A stretch of 64,000 nt of DNA from Methylophilus aquaticus. Lineage in GTDB: Bacteria; Pseudomonadota; Gammaproteobacteria; Burkholderiales; Methylophilaceae. Both the position numbers and the translations under genes were made by a program. Every line of letters begins with the position of its first letter. Position 1 is the first letter of the stretch. This document shows positions 26,760 through 35,542 of the stretch, one piece after another. Location: contig NZ_JAVCAP010000031.1 of the NCBI RefSeq assembly GCF_030769565.1, positions 1-64,000 on the forward strand, in the 5' to 3' direction. The notes below the pieces were generated by a model. That model was not told the origin of the DNA and did no database searches. It saw nothing but the letters and a program-made list of their open reading frames with translations.

Positions 26760-27869
26760 ATGATTATGTCTGATTTATCTACTTTAGCACCTGCTAACAT
26801 CCGCGCCATTGCCCCTTATCAGGGTGGCAAACCTATCAGTGAACTTGCCCGTGAAATGGGGTTAAACGAAGCTGAGATCGTCAAGCTCGCTTCCAATGAA
26901 AACCCTTTGGGCATGAGCCCCAAAGCGCAAATGGCGGTTGAAGAAGCGATTTACGACATTGCCCGTTACCCGGATGGCAACAGTTTTGCACTGCGTGATG
27001 CCGTCAGTCACAAATGCGGTGTTGCGCCTCAGCAAATTGTGTTTGGCAATGGTTCCAATGATATTCTTGAACTGGCTGCACGCGCTTTTCTGACCACAGG
27101 GGATGAGGCTATTTACTCACAGCATGCATTTGCGGTGTATCCACTGGTCACACAGGCTGTGGGTGCAAAAGGTATCGTCGTGCCAGCGATCGACTATGGC
27201 CATGATTTGCAGGGTTTTCTGGCAGTTATCACGCCCAAAACAAAACTGATTTTTGTCGCCAATCCAAATAACCCTACCGGAACGCTGATTGCCAAAGATA
27301 CGCTCAAAGCTTTTCTGGCACAGGTGCCCAAGCATGTCCTGGTGGTGCTGGACGAAGCCTACGATGAGTATTTGTCTGTCGTTGATAAATCTGAAGCCAT
27401 TTCCTGGCTGGCTGAATTCGAAAATTTGATGATTTCACGCACCTTTTCCAAAGCCTATGGTCTGGCAGGGCTGCGTGTGGGGTTTGGCCTGATGCATGCT
27501 GCATTGGCTGACTTGATGAATCGTGTGCGCCAACCGTTTAATGTCAACAGTATTGCGCAGGTCGCAGCGGCGGTGTCTTTGCAGGATGAGGATTTTGTTG
27601 CTCGCAGTTACGCCGCTAACCAGGCTGGCATGGCACAAATTACTCAGGGATTGCAAGCGTTGGGCCTGGATTATATTCCGTCATATGGTAATTTTGTCAG
27701 CTTTAAGGTGCCCAATGCGGCAGCGGTTAACCAGGCACTGCTCAAAAACGGGGTGATTGTCCGTCCGGTAGCCAATTATGACATGCCAGACTATTTGCGC
27801 GTCAGTATTGGATTATTCAGTGAGAACGCACGTTTTATTGAAGTGCTGGAAAAGATTTTGAAGTCATGA
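26760..27869 (+). CDS. hisC: Histidinol-phosphate aminotransferase
   Basis: HisC is a class II PLP aminotransferase acting on imidazole acetol phosphate in histidine synthesis; copies in this gene context (between pheA and an aromatic gene) often also transaminate aromatic keto acids. KLASNENPLG, NPNNPTGT, VVLDEAYDEY and the PLP lysine in SRTFSKAYGLAGLRVG are clear. Two ATGs, at 26760 and 26766, are equally possible; neither has a strong binding site. The stop overlaps the next start (ATGA). Confidence 0.93.
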   Translation: MIMSDLSTLAPANIRAIAPYQGGKPISELAREMGLNEAEIVKLASNENPLGMSPKAQMAVEEAIYDIARYPDGNSFALRDAVSHKCGVAPQQIVFGNGSNDILELAARAFLTTGDEAIYSQHAFAVYPLVTQAVGAKGIVVPAIDYGHDLQGFLAVITPKTKLIFVANPNNPTGTLIAKDTLKAFLAQVPKHVLVVLDEAYDEYLSVVDKSEAISWLAEFENLMISRTFSKAYGLAGLRVGFGLMHAALADLMNRVRQPFNVNSIAQVAAAVSLQDEDFVARSYAANQAGMAQITQGLQALGLDYIPSYGNFVSFKVPNAAAVNQALLKNGVIVRPVANYDMPDYLRVSIGLFSENARFIEVLEKILKS

Positions 27870-28951
27870 CCACTTATGAAAAACTAGCCACCGATGATGT
27901 TCGGGTGCTCGAAATCAAGCCGCTGATCAAACCAGCGGAGCTGCTGTCTCGTTTGCAGGAAAGCGCGATCAGTACACAGAACATCGTTACCACCCGCAAC
28001 GCCATCCACCAGATTCTGCATCAGGGGGATGATCGCTTGCTGGTCATTGTCGGCCCGTGCTCAATTCATGATACCGAGGCGGGCCTGGAATATGCCAAAA
28101 AACTGCTTGAGATACGCCAGCGTTTATCCAGTGAGTTGCTGATTGTCATGCGTGTGTACTTTGAAAAGCCACGCACCACGGTGGGTTGGAAAGGCCTGAT
28201 CAACGATCCGCATCTCGATGGCACCTATGACATTAATTTCGGGCTGGAAAAAGCACGTCGCTTCCTGCTGGATGTGAATGAAATCGGCATGCCTGCCGGT
28301 ACCGAGTTTCTGGATATGATCACGCCACAGTACACTGCCGATCTGGTGAGCTGGGGCGCCATCGGTGCGCGGACGACGGAGTCGCAAGTGCATCGTGAGT
28401 TGGCTTCCGGTTTATCGTGCCCTGTGGGCTTTAAAAATGGCACGGATGGTGGCGCAAAGGTGGCGATCGATGCCATTAAAACGGCGGCCAGCCCGCATCA
28501 CTTTTTATCCGTGACCAAAGAAGGCGAGTCCGCCATTATCGCGACCAAAGGCAATGATGACTGCCATGTCATATTGCGCGGTGGCAAGACGCCCAATTAC
28601 GACGCACACAGTATTGCCGATGTGTGTAATCAATTGGCCGATGCTGGCCTGGCGCCCGTGTTGATGGTAGATTGCAGTCACGGTAACAGCCAGAAACAAT
28701 TTAAAAACCAAATGCGGGTGGTACAAGATGTTTCTAACCAGATTGCTGCCGGTGACAGCCGGATTATCGGCGTGATGCTGGAATCCCATTTGAGTGAGGG
28801 GCGTCAGGATCACAGCCCCGGCTGTTCACTCAACTATGGCCAGTCTATCACCGATGCCTGTCTGGGCTGGGAAGACTCTGTCACTGTGCTGGAAACGCTG
28901 GCAGCCGCAGTCAAAACCAGACGCGAGAAACATTCAGCCGACGATTGCTGA
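27866..28951 (+). CDS. 3-deoxy-7-phosphoheptulonate (DAHP) synthase, class I
   Basis: This enzyme condenses PEP and erythrose 4-phosphate, the entry to the shikimate pathway. VIVGPCSIHD, MRVYFEKPRTTVGWKGLINDP and GARTTESQVHRELASG mark it as the AroFGH type; the feedback specificity (Phe, Tyr or Trp) cannot be read by eye. It overlaps hisC by four bases (ATGA). In many betaproteobacteria tyrA/aroA follow hisC, so the DAHP synthase with a terminator here marks a break in that string. Confidence 0.93.
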   Translation: MTTYEKLATDDVRVLEIKPLIKPAELLSRLQESAISTQNIVTTRNAIHQILHQGDDRLLVIVGPCSIHDTEAGLEYAKKLLEIRQRLSSELLIVMRVYFEKPRTTVGWKGLINDPHLDGTYDINFGLEKARRFLLDVNEIGMPAGTEFLDMITPQYTADLVSWGAIGARTTESQVHRELASGLSCPVGFKNGTDGGAKVAIDAIKTAASPHHFLSVTKEGESAIIATKGNDDCHVILRGGKTPNYDAHSIADVCNQLADAGLAPVLMVDCSHGNSQKQFKNQMRVVQDVSNQIAAGDSRIIGVMLESHLSEGRQDHSPGCSLNYGQSITDACLGWEDSVTVLETLAAAVKTRREKHSADDC

Positions 28952-28975
28952 ATAGACGCTACAAACGTAATGACC

Positions 28976-29007
28976 AAGCCGCATTCATGACTGAGTGCGG
29001 CTTTTTT
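28976..29007 (+). terminator. Rho-independent terminator after the DAHP synthase gene
   Basis: AAGCCGCA (28976-28983) pairs with TGCGGCTT (28995-29002), followed by TTTTTG. It closes the gyrA-to-DAHP-synthase transcription unit. Confidence 0.85.
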
Positions 29008-29290
29008 GTTGCGTTGGCGCAAGTCTGGCGTGTGCTCATGAAAATCACTAGCAGGTAATCATTGAGACTTGCAGGGCTTCCATGCAACGCATGCGTATGA
29101 TGCGAGTCTTACTCAGTAATAAGCAGGCTTAGCAATAGACAGGCATGGTTTGTGTTCGGCAGTGCCGGAACGCCATGCAGTATTGAAGTGGCAGTGGTCG
29201 CTGGCAATAGAAACTGGTAATTGTTGTATGATGAAAATTGATCAAAGTCTGTGTGTTTTTTAACGAACATTTAAAATAAGAAATTTGACT
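29008..29290 (+). other. Leader region of the pqq operon without a visible pqqA
   Basis: Together with the terminator this is a gene-free stretch of about 340 bp. Several short ATG frames exist, but none encodes a peptide with the PqqA Glu-x-x-x-Tyr core. An A/T-rich segment at about 29225-29285 precedes pqqB and probably holds its promoter; no clear -35/-10 pair could be chosen. Confidence 0.5.
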
Positions 29291-30232
29291 ATGTATATAC
29301 ATGTATTGGGTGCAGGGGCCGGTGGTGGTTTTCCGCAGTGGAATTGCAACTGTTTTAACTGTGACGGTTTGCGCAAGGGTACTATCAAAGCCACGCGTCG
29401 TACGCAATCTTCCATCTGCGTGTCTAGCAATGGTGTGGACTGGGTACTGTTTAATGCCTCTCCCGATGTATTACAGCAAATCCAGGAGTTTCCACCCTTG
29501 CAACCGGGACGTGCAGTCCGTGATACCGGCATCAAGGCGATTATGCTGATAGATGCGCAGATTGACCACACCACCGGCTTGTTTATGCTGCGTGAAGGGC
29601 AGGTGAAGCGTGAGATCTACTGTACCCAAATGGTGTATGAGGATTTGACCACTGGCAATCAGGTGTTAAATATTCTTGGACATTACTGTGGAATCAATCA
29701 TCATGAAATCCCTATTGATGGCAATGATGTGAGCAGGGCTGAACCCTTTGAGATTCCGGGTGTGCCTGATCTGCGATTTACTGCGGTGGCATTGAAGAGT
29801 GCAGCCCCTCCATATTCGCCACACCGCAATGACCCGCACCCTGGGGATACGATAGGGGTGTTAATTGAAGAAATCAGCACCGGTAAAAAGTGCTGGTACT
29901 CACCGGGCCTGGCTGAAATTGAGCCGCATCTGCCACCCTTGATGCAGCAGGCAGATTGCATCATGGTGGATGGCACGTTCTGGACCAATACTGAGATGCT
30001 CGATATGGGATTGATGACCAAAACGGCGCGCAGTATCGGCCACAATCCGCAATCCGGCCCGGCTGGCATGATAGAAGAGTTGGACAAGTTTGGTGTGGAC
30101 AAGCCTGTACGTAAAGTGCTGATTCATATCAACAATACCAACCCGATTTTAAGGGAAGATTCCGCCGAGCGCGCATGCCTCAATGATCACAAGATCGAGG
30201 TGGCGTACGATGGCATGGATATCATTCTATAG
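29291..30232 (+). CDS. pqqB: Pyrroloquinoline quinone biosynthesis protein PqqB
   Basis: PqqB is a metallo-beta-lactamase-fold protein that hydroxylates or otherwise processes the PqqA-derived Glu-Tyr intermediate. The start MYIHVLGAGAGGGFPQWNC, followed by the paired Cys (CNCFNCDG) and the metal-site region IDAQIDHTTGLFMLREG, is typical. The ATG at 29291 gives 313 residues. It heads pqqBCDE, spaced 9, 67 and 34 bp. PQQ serves methanol dehydrogenases in this type of organism. Confidence 0.95.
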   Translation: MYIHVLGAGAGGGFPQWNCNCFNCDGLRKGTIKATRRTQSSICVSSNGVDWVLFNASPDVLQQIQEFPPLQPGRAVRDTGIKAIMLIDAQIDHTTGLFMLREGQVKREIYCTQMVYEDLTTGNQVLNILGHYCGINHHEIPIDGNDVSRAEPFEIPGVPDLRFTAVALKSAAPPYSPHRNDPHPGDTIGVLIEEISTGKKCWYSPGLAEIEPHLPPLMQQADCIMVDGTFWTNTEMLDMGLMTKTARSIGHNPQSGPAGMIEELDKFGVDKPVRKVLIHINNTNPILREDSAERACLNDHKIEVAYDGMDIIL

Positions 30233-30241
30233 GAGAGATGT

Positions 30242-31003
30242 ATGAACGCAGTGTCGCAAGCACAATTACCCTGGTCACGTGAAGAATTCGAAGCAAAATT
30301 GCGTGAGAAGGGACAGGGCTACCATATTCACCACCCGATTCATGTGTTGATGTATGAGGGTAAACTGAGCAAAGAGCAATTACAATGCTGGGTGGCCAAC
30401 CGCTATTACTACCAGATCATGATTCCTCAGAAAGATGCGGCCATCATGTCTAATTGTCCGGATAAAGATGTGCGTAAAGAGTGGATACACCGTATTACGG
30501 ACCATGATGGATATGACGGTGTTGAGGGGGGCATTATTGCCTGGGAAAATCTGGGTGAGGCCGTGGGTTTAACCCGCGAGCAAGTGATTTCATTGGAGTT
30601 GGTGACCCCTGGTGTACGTTTTGCTGTGGATGCCTATGTCAACTTTGCTCGCCAGCGCCCCTGGCAGGAGAGCGTGTGTTCCAGCCTGACAGAGTTATTT
30701 GCACCGCACATTCACCAGCAACGCATCAGTTCCTGGCCGGCCATGTATCCATGGGTAAAAGAAGAAGGCTTTATTTACTTTAAAAAACGGCTGACTGAAG
30801 CGCGTCGTGATGTTGAGCAAGGCTTGGGCATCACTCTGGATTATTTTAGCGTGAGTCGCGAAATGCAATTGCGCGCACTGGATATCCTGCAATTCAAACT
30901 GGATGTGTTGTGGGTAATGGCCGATGCCATCATGCTCGCCTGTACGCAGATCAAGGTCGAAGACCGTGATTATTTACGCCAGCCTGTGATTAAATTCAGA
31001 TAA
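30242..31003 (+). CDS. pqqC: Pyrroloquinoline-quinone synthase PqqC
   Basis: PqqC is the cofactor-less oxidase that carries out ring closure and the eight-electron oxidation in the last step of PQQ formation. It is an all-helical TenA/PqqC-fold protein: [16 protein letters not shown] near 29-44, [23 protein letters not shown], and [16 protein letters not shown] carry the active-site His, Tyr and Arg residues of the family. 253 residues; preceded by a GGAGAG binding site and 9 bp after pqqB. Confidence 0.97.
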   Translation: MNAVSQAQLPWSREEFEAKLREKGQGYHIHHPIHVLMYEGKLSKEQLQCWVANRYYYQIMIPQKDAAIMSNCPDKDVRKEWIHRITDHDGYDGVEGGIIAWENLGEAVGLTREQVISLELVTPGVRFAVDAYVNFARQRPWQESVCSSLTELFAPHIHQQRISSWPAMYPWVKEEGFIYFKKRLTEARRDVEQGLGITLDYFSVSREMQLRALDILQFKLDVLWVMADAIMLACTQIKVEDRDYLRQPVIKFR

Positions 31004-31070
31004 AAGTCTGGGTGAGGTGAGGCATACTCACCTCAAGGCTGCTTTAACTGGTGAAAGAAAAAGACTAAAG

Positions 31071-31355
31071 ATGGAAAAAAATATTCAACATTCGGATATC
31101 TATGCAATTGCTTTGCATCACCGCTTTCAATGGGAAGAGGTACAGCAAAGCCATGTTATTTTATTCCCTGAAGGCATGGTGAAATTGCATGGTGGCGCCG
31201 GAGAAATTTTGAAACGGGTGGATGGCAAAACCAGTGTTGGCGATATTGTGGAAGAGCTTAAGGCCTTGTTTCCGGAGGTTGCGGATATTGAGGCAGATAT
31301 TGTGGGCATGTTCGACCTTGCCGTAGGTAAGGCTTGGCTGCGCAAGGTTAACTAG
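31071..31355 (+). CDS. pqqD: PQQ biosynthesis peptide chaperone PqqD
   Basis: PqqD binds the PqqA precursor peptide and presents it to the radical SAM enzyme PqqE (RiPP recognition element fold). The 94 residues from the ATG at 31071 contain FQWEEVQQSHVILFPEGMVKL and LKRVDGKTSVGDIVEEL, the PqqD pattern. An upstream start at 31017 would add 18 unrelated residues. It lies between pqqC and pqqE as in most pqq operons. Confidence 0.93.
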   Translation: MEKNIQHSDIYAIALHHRFQWEEVQQSHVILFPEGMVKLHGGAGEILKRVDGKTSVGDIVEELKALFPEVADIEADIVGMFDLAVGKAWLRKVN

Positions 31356-31389
31356 GGTTTGATACAGGGTTTGATAATCGGGAAAAACT

Positions 31390-32571
31390 ATGGCACAACT
31401 GAATAACGGCGTCGCAGCCAACATTACGCAAAAACAACCCTTGTGGTTGCTGGCAGAGGTCACCTATCGCTGTCCCTTGCATTGTGCTTTCTGCTACAAC
31501 CCGACGGACTATGATAAGCACACTAAAAATGAACTCACTACCGAACAGTGGATCAACGCTTTGCGCGACGCGCGCAAAATGGGCGCGATTCAATTGGGCA
31601 TCTCGGGCGGTGAGCCATTGTTGCGTGACGATATTGAAGAAATTGTTGCCGAAGCGCACAAGCTTGGGTATTACAGCAACTTGATTACCTCAGGTGTTGG
31701 CCTGACTGAAAAGCGCATACAGGCATTTAAAGAGGGCGGCTTGGACCATATCCAGTTGTCCATGCACGACATCACCGAAGAGATTAATAACTTTATTACC
31801 AATACAAAAACTTTCGAGCTCAAGAAGAAAGTCGCGGCCATGATTAAAGGCCACGGTTACCCGATGGTGCTCAATGTGGTGATTCATCGTTACAACATTG
31901 GCCATGTCGACAAAATTCTGGAAATGGCAGAAGCACTGGGTGCAGATTATGTAGAACTTGCCAATACGCAATACTATGGCTGGAGCCTGGTGAATCGTAG
32001 CCAATTGATGCCAACCCGTGAGCAACTGGCAGAGGCCGAGCGCATGACGAATGCTTTCCGTGAGCGCGTGGGCAATAAAATGAAGGTATTTTTTGTGGTG
32101 CCAGATTACTTTGCCGAGCGTCCGAAGAAGTGCATGAATGGCTGGGGTGAAGTGTTCATGATTGTGACTGCCAATGGCGATGTATTGCCATGTCACTCGG
32201 CGCGTTCATTACCAGGGCTTACTTTTCCCAACGTGCGTGAAAATGGCCTCGAATGGGCGTGGAAGGAATCTCCTGCCTTTAACAAGTATCGCGGCATGGA
32301 CTGGTTGAAAGAACCATGTCGCAGTTGTGATGAAAAGGAAAAAGATCTGGGCGGCTGCCGTTGCCAGGCTTATTTGCTCAGTGGTGACGCAGAGGCAGCA
32401 GATCCGGTCTGTACCAAATCCCCCCACCGCCATTTGATTGATGCGGCGATTAAAGACTCGGAGAATCCTCTGTTACGAGAACAACCGATTATTTTTCGTA
32501 CCGATAAAAACTCGAAAAAATATGCCGAGGGTGACCGTGAACGTGTAGATCAGTTTCACTCCCTGCCATAA
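31390..32571 (+). CDS. pqqE: PqqA peptide cyclase PqqE (radical SAM)
   Basis: PqqE forms the Glu-Tyr carbon-carbon crosslink in PqqA. The radical SAM cluster is Cys28-x3-Cys32-x2-Cys35 (in CPLHCAFCYNP). GISGGEPLLRDD follows, and the C-terminal SPASM domain carries additional Cys residues (LPCHSA, EPCRSCDEKE, GGCRCQAY, DPVC) for auxiliary iron-sulfur clusters. 393 residues. It ends the operon before a strong terminator. Its peptide substrate gene, pqqA, is not in this window. Confidence 0.97.
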   Translation: MAQLNNGVAANITQKQPLWLLAEVTYRCPLHCAFCYNPTDYDKHTKNELTTEQWINALRDARKMGAIQLGISGGEPLLRDDIEEIVAEAHKLGYYSNLITSGVGLTEKRIQAFKEGGLDHIQLSMHDITEEINNFITNTKTFELKKKVAAMIKGHGYPMVLNVVIHRYNIGHVDKILEMAEALGADYVELANTQYYGWSLVNRSQLMPTREQLAEAERMTNAFRERVGNKMKVFFVVPDYFAERPKKCMNGWGEVFMIVTANGDVLPCHSARSLPGLTFPNVRENGLEWAWKESPAFNKYRGMDWLKEPCRSCDEKEKDLGGCRCQAYLLSGDAEAADPVCTKSPHRHLIDAAIKDSENPLLREQPIIFRTDKNSKKYAEGDRERVDQFHSLP

Positions 32572-32599
32572 TGGCCCGATCGTTTTACTTTATAATGCA

Positions 32600-32629
32600 C
32601 AGGTGCTCTCGGGCACCTGTGTTTTTTTG
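32600..32629 (+). terminator. Rho-independent terminator after pqqE
   Basis: CAGGTGC pairs with GCACCTG around a short loop and is followed by TGTTTTTTT. Only 8 bp separate it from the next gene, whose ribosome binding region overlaps the tail. Confidence 0.87.
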
Positions 32630-32636
32630 AGGCTTA

Positions 32637-33839
32637 GTGTTGAAAACCCACTCATCCATACTGGTATTTGTGCTGGCAGCGTTGGCAGCGCTGGCACCTT
32701 TCGCAATCGATACCTATTTACCTGCATTCCACGCCATTGCCGGGGAGTTGGGCACCACCGAACTGGCCATTCAGCAAAGCCTGACTTTTTATTTATTGCC
32801 CTATGCAGTGATGACGCTCTGTCATGGTGCCATTTCAGATGCCATCGGCAGAATAACGACGATCAAATGGGGGCTGGGTGTTTTTGTGCTTGCCAGTATT
32901 GGCTGCGTGCTGGCACCCAATATACAGACCTTGTGGTTATTTCGCGCCTTGCAAGGCATGAGTGGCGGTGCCGGTAACACAGTTGCGCGCGCCATGGTGC
33001 GCGACCTGTTTGAAGGCGCACAAGCGCAACGTGTGATGGCGACGGTGCAAATGCTGTTTGGCATCGCGCCCGCTGTGGCGCCCATTTTAGGCGGTATTCT
33101 GCTAGGTATACACTGGCAGGCCATTTTCATGTTTCTGGCACTGTATGCGGCTGTCACCTTGTGGGCTGCAATACGCTATTTGCCCGAAACCATGCCAGTC
33201 GGAAAAAGAGTTAAATTCTCGGTGGGCCAGGTTGCCAGCACGTATAGCCGCATGCTGGCTAATCGTCGCTTTCTGGTGTTAATCGCCAGTCTGGGACTGA
33301 ATTTTTCGGCCTTTTTTATCTATGTACTGGCCAGCCCTGTGTTTCTGGTCAAGCATTTGCATTTAAACAGCCAGCAATTCGGCTATCTGTTTATTCCTAC
33401 TGTCACCGGCATGATGCTGGGGTCATGGATTGCACGACGCACTGCAGGCAAGTTATCCGCTGAAGATATCTTACGCTGGGCGTTTATCTGGATGTTACTG
33501 ATTGCTAGTTGTAATGTTGTGATCCAGTATGTCAATCTGGGCAGTGACGTGTGGTGGCTGGCTATCCTGCCAATCGCCCTGTTTAATATCGGCATGGCGA
33601 TGGCGATGCCGGTATTGTCGATTGCTGCGCTAGATTGTTATGTGAAGGTGCGAGGTACTGCAGCTTCGGCACAGGCGTTTATGCAGATGCTGTGCTCTAC
33701 CTTGAGCTCTGCCTTGATTGTTCCCTTGGTTTGGCACTCCATGCTGATGCTATCACTCGCCATGCTATTGATGACAGTATTGAGCGCTTGTTTGATGTGG
33801 TTTAGTGCCCATCAGGATAGCCGTGCTTCCGACAGTTAA
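32637..33839 (+). CDS. Bcr/CflA-type MFS drug exporter
   Basis: A 400-residue, 12-helix major facilitator. The start FVLAALAALAPFAIDTYLPAFHAIAGELG and the motif-A segment CHGAISDAIGRITTIKWG, followed by LFRALQGMSGGAGNTVARAMVRDLF, are typical of the Bcr/CflA (DHA1) subfamily that exports bicyclomycin, chloramphenicol or other amphipathic molecules by proton antiport. The start is GTG at 32637 or TTG one codon later. It stands alone between the pqq terminator and an orphan gene. The substrate is unknown. Confidence 0.85.
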   Translation: MLKTHSSILVFVLAALAALAPFAIDTYLPAFHAIAGELGTTELAIQQSLTFYLLPYAVMTLCHGAISDAIGRITTIKWGLGVFVLASIGCVLAPNIQTLWLFRALQGMSGGAGNTVARAMVRDLFEGAQAQRVMATVQMLFGIAPAVAPILGGILLGIHWQAIFMFLALYAAVTLWAAIRYLPETMPVGKRVKFSVGQVASTYSRMLANRRFLVLIASLGLNFSAFFIYVLASPVFLVKHLHLNSQQFGYLFIPTVTGMMLGSWIARRTAGKLSAEDILRWAFIWMLLIASCNVVIQYVNLGSDVWWLAILPIALFNIGMAMAMPVLSIAALDCYVKVRGTAASAQAFMQMLCSTLSSALIVPLVWHSMLMLSLAMLLMTVLSACLMWFSAHQDSRASDS

Positions 33840-33998
33840 TCAACCTTCCGGATCTCCAATTGCATTAAATATGCCAACTTTCCTTTTCTCATTCGTCATT
33901 TGATCTCTGCCTCGTCGATTTAATATGAAATCGTAGCAACTGTCCGCAAGCAAGTGACAGTGGTGAAAATAAAACTAAATCGCAAGCGGGAGTCACCT

Positions 33999-34676
33999 AT
34001 GAATATCACCAGAGAGCAGGAAGCATTGAAAGCGTACGTCAAGTTGCTTTCCAATCAGGGTGTCAGTCAACGCGTTCTGGTTCAACGTGAATTTATCATT
34101 ATTCGATTAGCGACATTTCTGGATAAAATTCCAGGAGAGGGCAGCCATTATCGGCATGCGGTAGACCGATTTATTGCGAGTATCGATCCGGCAGAAATAC
34201 CTGCCGTGTTACCTGTGATTCGAGAGTTTTTCTCTTTTTGGGTCAAAGATATCAAAGCGATTGCCGCCATGAGCCAGGCCAAAGTATTTAATGGTGCTAC
34301 ACCTGTTGTCATGGCAACGCAGGATGAATTATTTAAGCATTGGTATGATTTGGATAAGACAGTGTTGAGTAAACCTGAGGAGCAGATGCTGGTAGCATTT
34401 CATCGTGTTTCTTTGGCACACGGTTTAGATCCGCTTATTTTCAAGGAACGTATGCGGATGGCAAAATTTTTGTTGCTTTCTTTGCGCAGAGTGCCACATA
34501 AGCAGTCACATAGTTACCGCCAGATGGTAGATAGTAATTTACCGTTGTTTAGTGCGCTGGGTACTCAGCATGCCTTTTTAAGTGTTTCCCGTGAGTTTTA
34601 TTATTTCTGGCGCGGCGATATGATCATGAAGTCGATGACAGAAGAGCGTAATCGTGATTTAGCAATGGCTGCCTAA
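33999..34676 (+). CDS. Uncharacterised two-repeat helical protein
   Basis: A 225-residue cytoplasmic protein I do not recognise. It consists of two copies of one domain: residues about 29-85 (REFIIIRLATFLDKIPGEG, then SHYRHAVD, then VIREFFSFWVKD) and about 149-208 (KERMRMAKFLLLSLRRVP, then SHSYRQMVD, then VSREFYYFWRGD), offset by about 122 residues. The copies share the pattern basic helix, Pro, Ser-His-Tyr-Arg, Val-Asp and Arg-Glu-Phe-x-x-Phe-Trp. No signal, membrane helix or metal motif is seen. The ATG at 33999 behind GGGAGTCACC is used; a GTG at 33960 would add 13 atypical residues. It is monocistronic, with a bidirectional terminator shared with ppsR. Confidence 0.75.
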   Translation: MNITREQEALKAYVKLLSNQGVSQRVLVQREFIIIRLATFLDKIPGEGSHYRHAVDRFIASIDPAEIPAVLPVIREFFSFWVKDIKAIAAMSQAKVFNGATPVVMATQDELFKHWYDLDKTVLSKPEEQMLVAFHRVSLAHGLDPLIFKERMRMAKFLLLSLRRVPHKQSHSYRQMVDSNLPLFSALGTQHAFLSVSREFYYFWRGDMIMKSMTEERNRDLAMAA

Positions 34677-34701
34677 GTCTGCCATCTGAACTCGTTAAAA
34701 A

Positions 34702-34728
34702 CCGCCAGCTTTAGCGCTGGCGAATTTT
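34702..34728. terminator. Bidirectional terminator containing the ppsR stop codon
   Basis: CGCCAGC (34703-34709) pairs with GCTGGCG (34715-34721). T-runs follow on both strands (AATTTTTT on plus; GGTTTTTAACG on minus). The ppsR stop codon (34711-34713 on the minus strand) lies inside the loop, so its last codons form one arm. Confidence 0.85.
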
Positions 34729-35514
34729 TTGCAGAATGATGGCTGAGAGCTCTTCAATAGAGCGGCTGGTAGAGTCGGCCCACGGAATGTGATAGCGACG
34801 CATCATTTCTTCAGCAGTGGCTATTTCTTTGCGGCAGTTATCCAATGAAGCATAAAAACTGTCTGGCCGACGTTCGCTACGTACAGAATGCAAGCGATCA
34901 GGTTTAATAGTCAATCCAAAAATCTTATCGATGTTTTTTTCCAGTGCAGCAGGAAAAGCACCACGTTCAAAATCTTCAGGGATCAGGGGGTAGTTGGCTG
35001 CTTTCATGCCAAATTGCATGGCGAGATAAATGCTGGTCGGGGTTTTTCCGCAACGTGAAACACCAATCAGAATCACTTCCGCTTCATCTAATCCTGAGTT
35101 GGTCATGCCATCGTCATGATTTAATGTGAAATTAATTGCTTCCATCCGCTCGTGGTAACTGTTACCCATCGCACTGTAAGCAATGCTGGCACCCGTCAAT
35201 GGCTCCTGATTGAGTTCAGAACCCAGCGGATAAATAAAACGATGGAACAGGTCGATAAAATAGGCGTTGGCCTGTTTCAGATGATTGCGATGTTCGCCAT
35301 TTCCCACCGACATAATCACAATCGGACGAATCCCGTCTTGTTCGGCGACTTTTTGAATATGCTCAAACGCAGCTTGCACCTTTTCATCATTATCGGTGAA
35401 AGGCAGGCGGGTTTGCGTGAACTGTGTCTTGGGGAAGTGCTCAAGCAGCTTGCTCAAGGCACCTGCTGTGATCCCCGTGCCATCAGAAATAATAAAAACA
35501 GAACGGTGATTCAT
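34711..35514 (-). CDS. ppsR: PEP synthase regulatory kinase/pyrophosphorylase (PSRP)
   Basis: PSRP (DUF299) is a bifunctional enzyme: an ADP-dependent kinase that phosphorylates a Thr of PEP synthase to switch it off, and a Pi-dependent pyrophosphorylase that switches it back on. The N-terminus SVFIISDGTGITAGALSKLLE and the P-loop VSRCGKTPTSIYLA (about 153-166) are diagnostic. 267 residues. It is transcribed behind ppsA with 28 bp between, on the same strand, so regulator and target are coexpressed. Confidence 0.95.
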   Translation of the reverse strand: MNHRSVFIISDGTGITAGALSKLLEHFPKTQFTQTRLPFTDNDEKVQAAFEHIQKVAEQDGIRPIVIMSVGNGEHRNHLKQANAYFIDLFHRFIYPLGSELNQEPLTGASIAYSAMGNSYHERMEAINFTLNHDDGMTNSGLDEAEVILIGVSRCGKTPTSIYLAMQFGMKAANYPLIPEDFERGAFPAALEKNIDKIFGLTIKPDRLHSVRSERRPDSFYASLDNCRKEIATAEEMMRRYHIPWADSTSRSIEELSAIILQKIRQR

Positions 35515-35542
35515 TCAGGTGCCTTGATAGTTGCGATGCGAG

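Noticed and set aside
28981-29058. Short frame starting MTECGFF upstream of pqqB as a pqqA candidate
   Set aside because: It overlaps the terminator hairpin and has no Glu-x-x-x-Tyr core; the other short frames up to pqqB also lack it.
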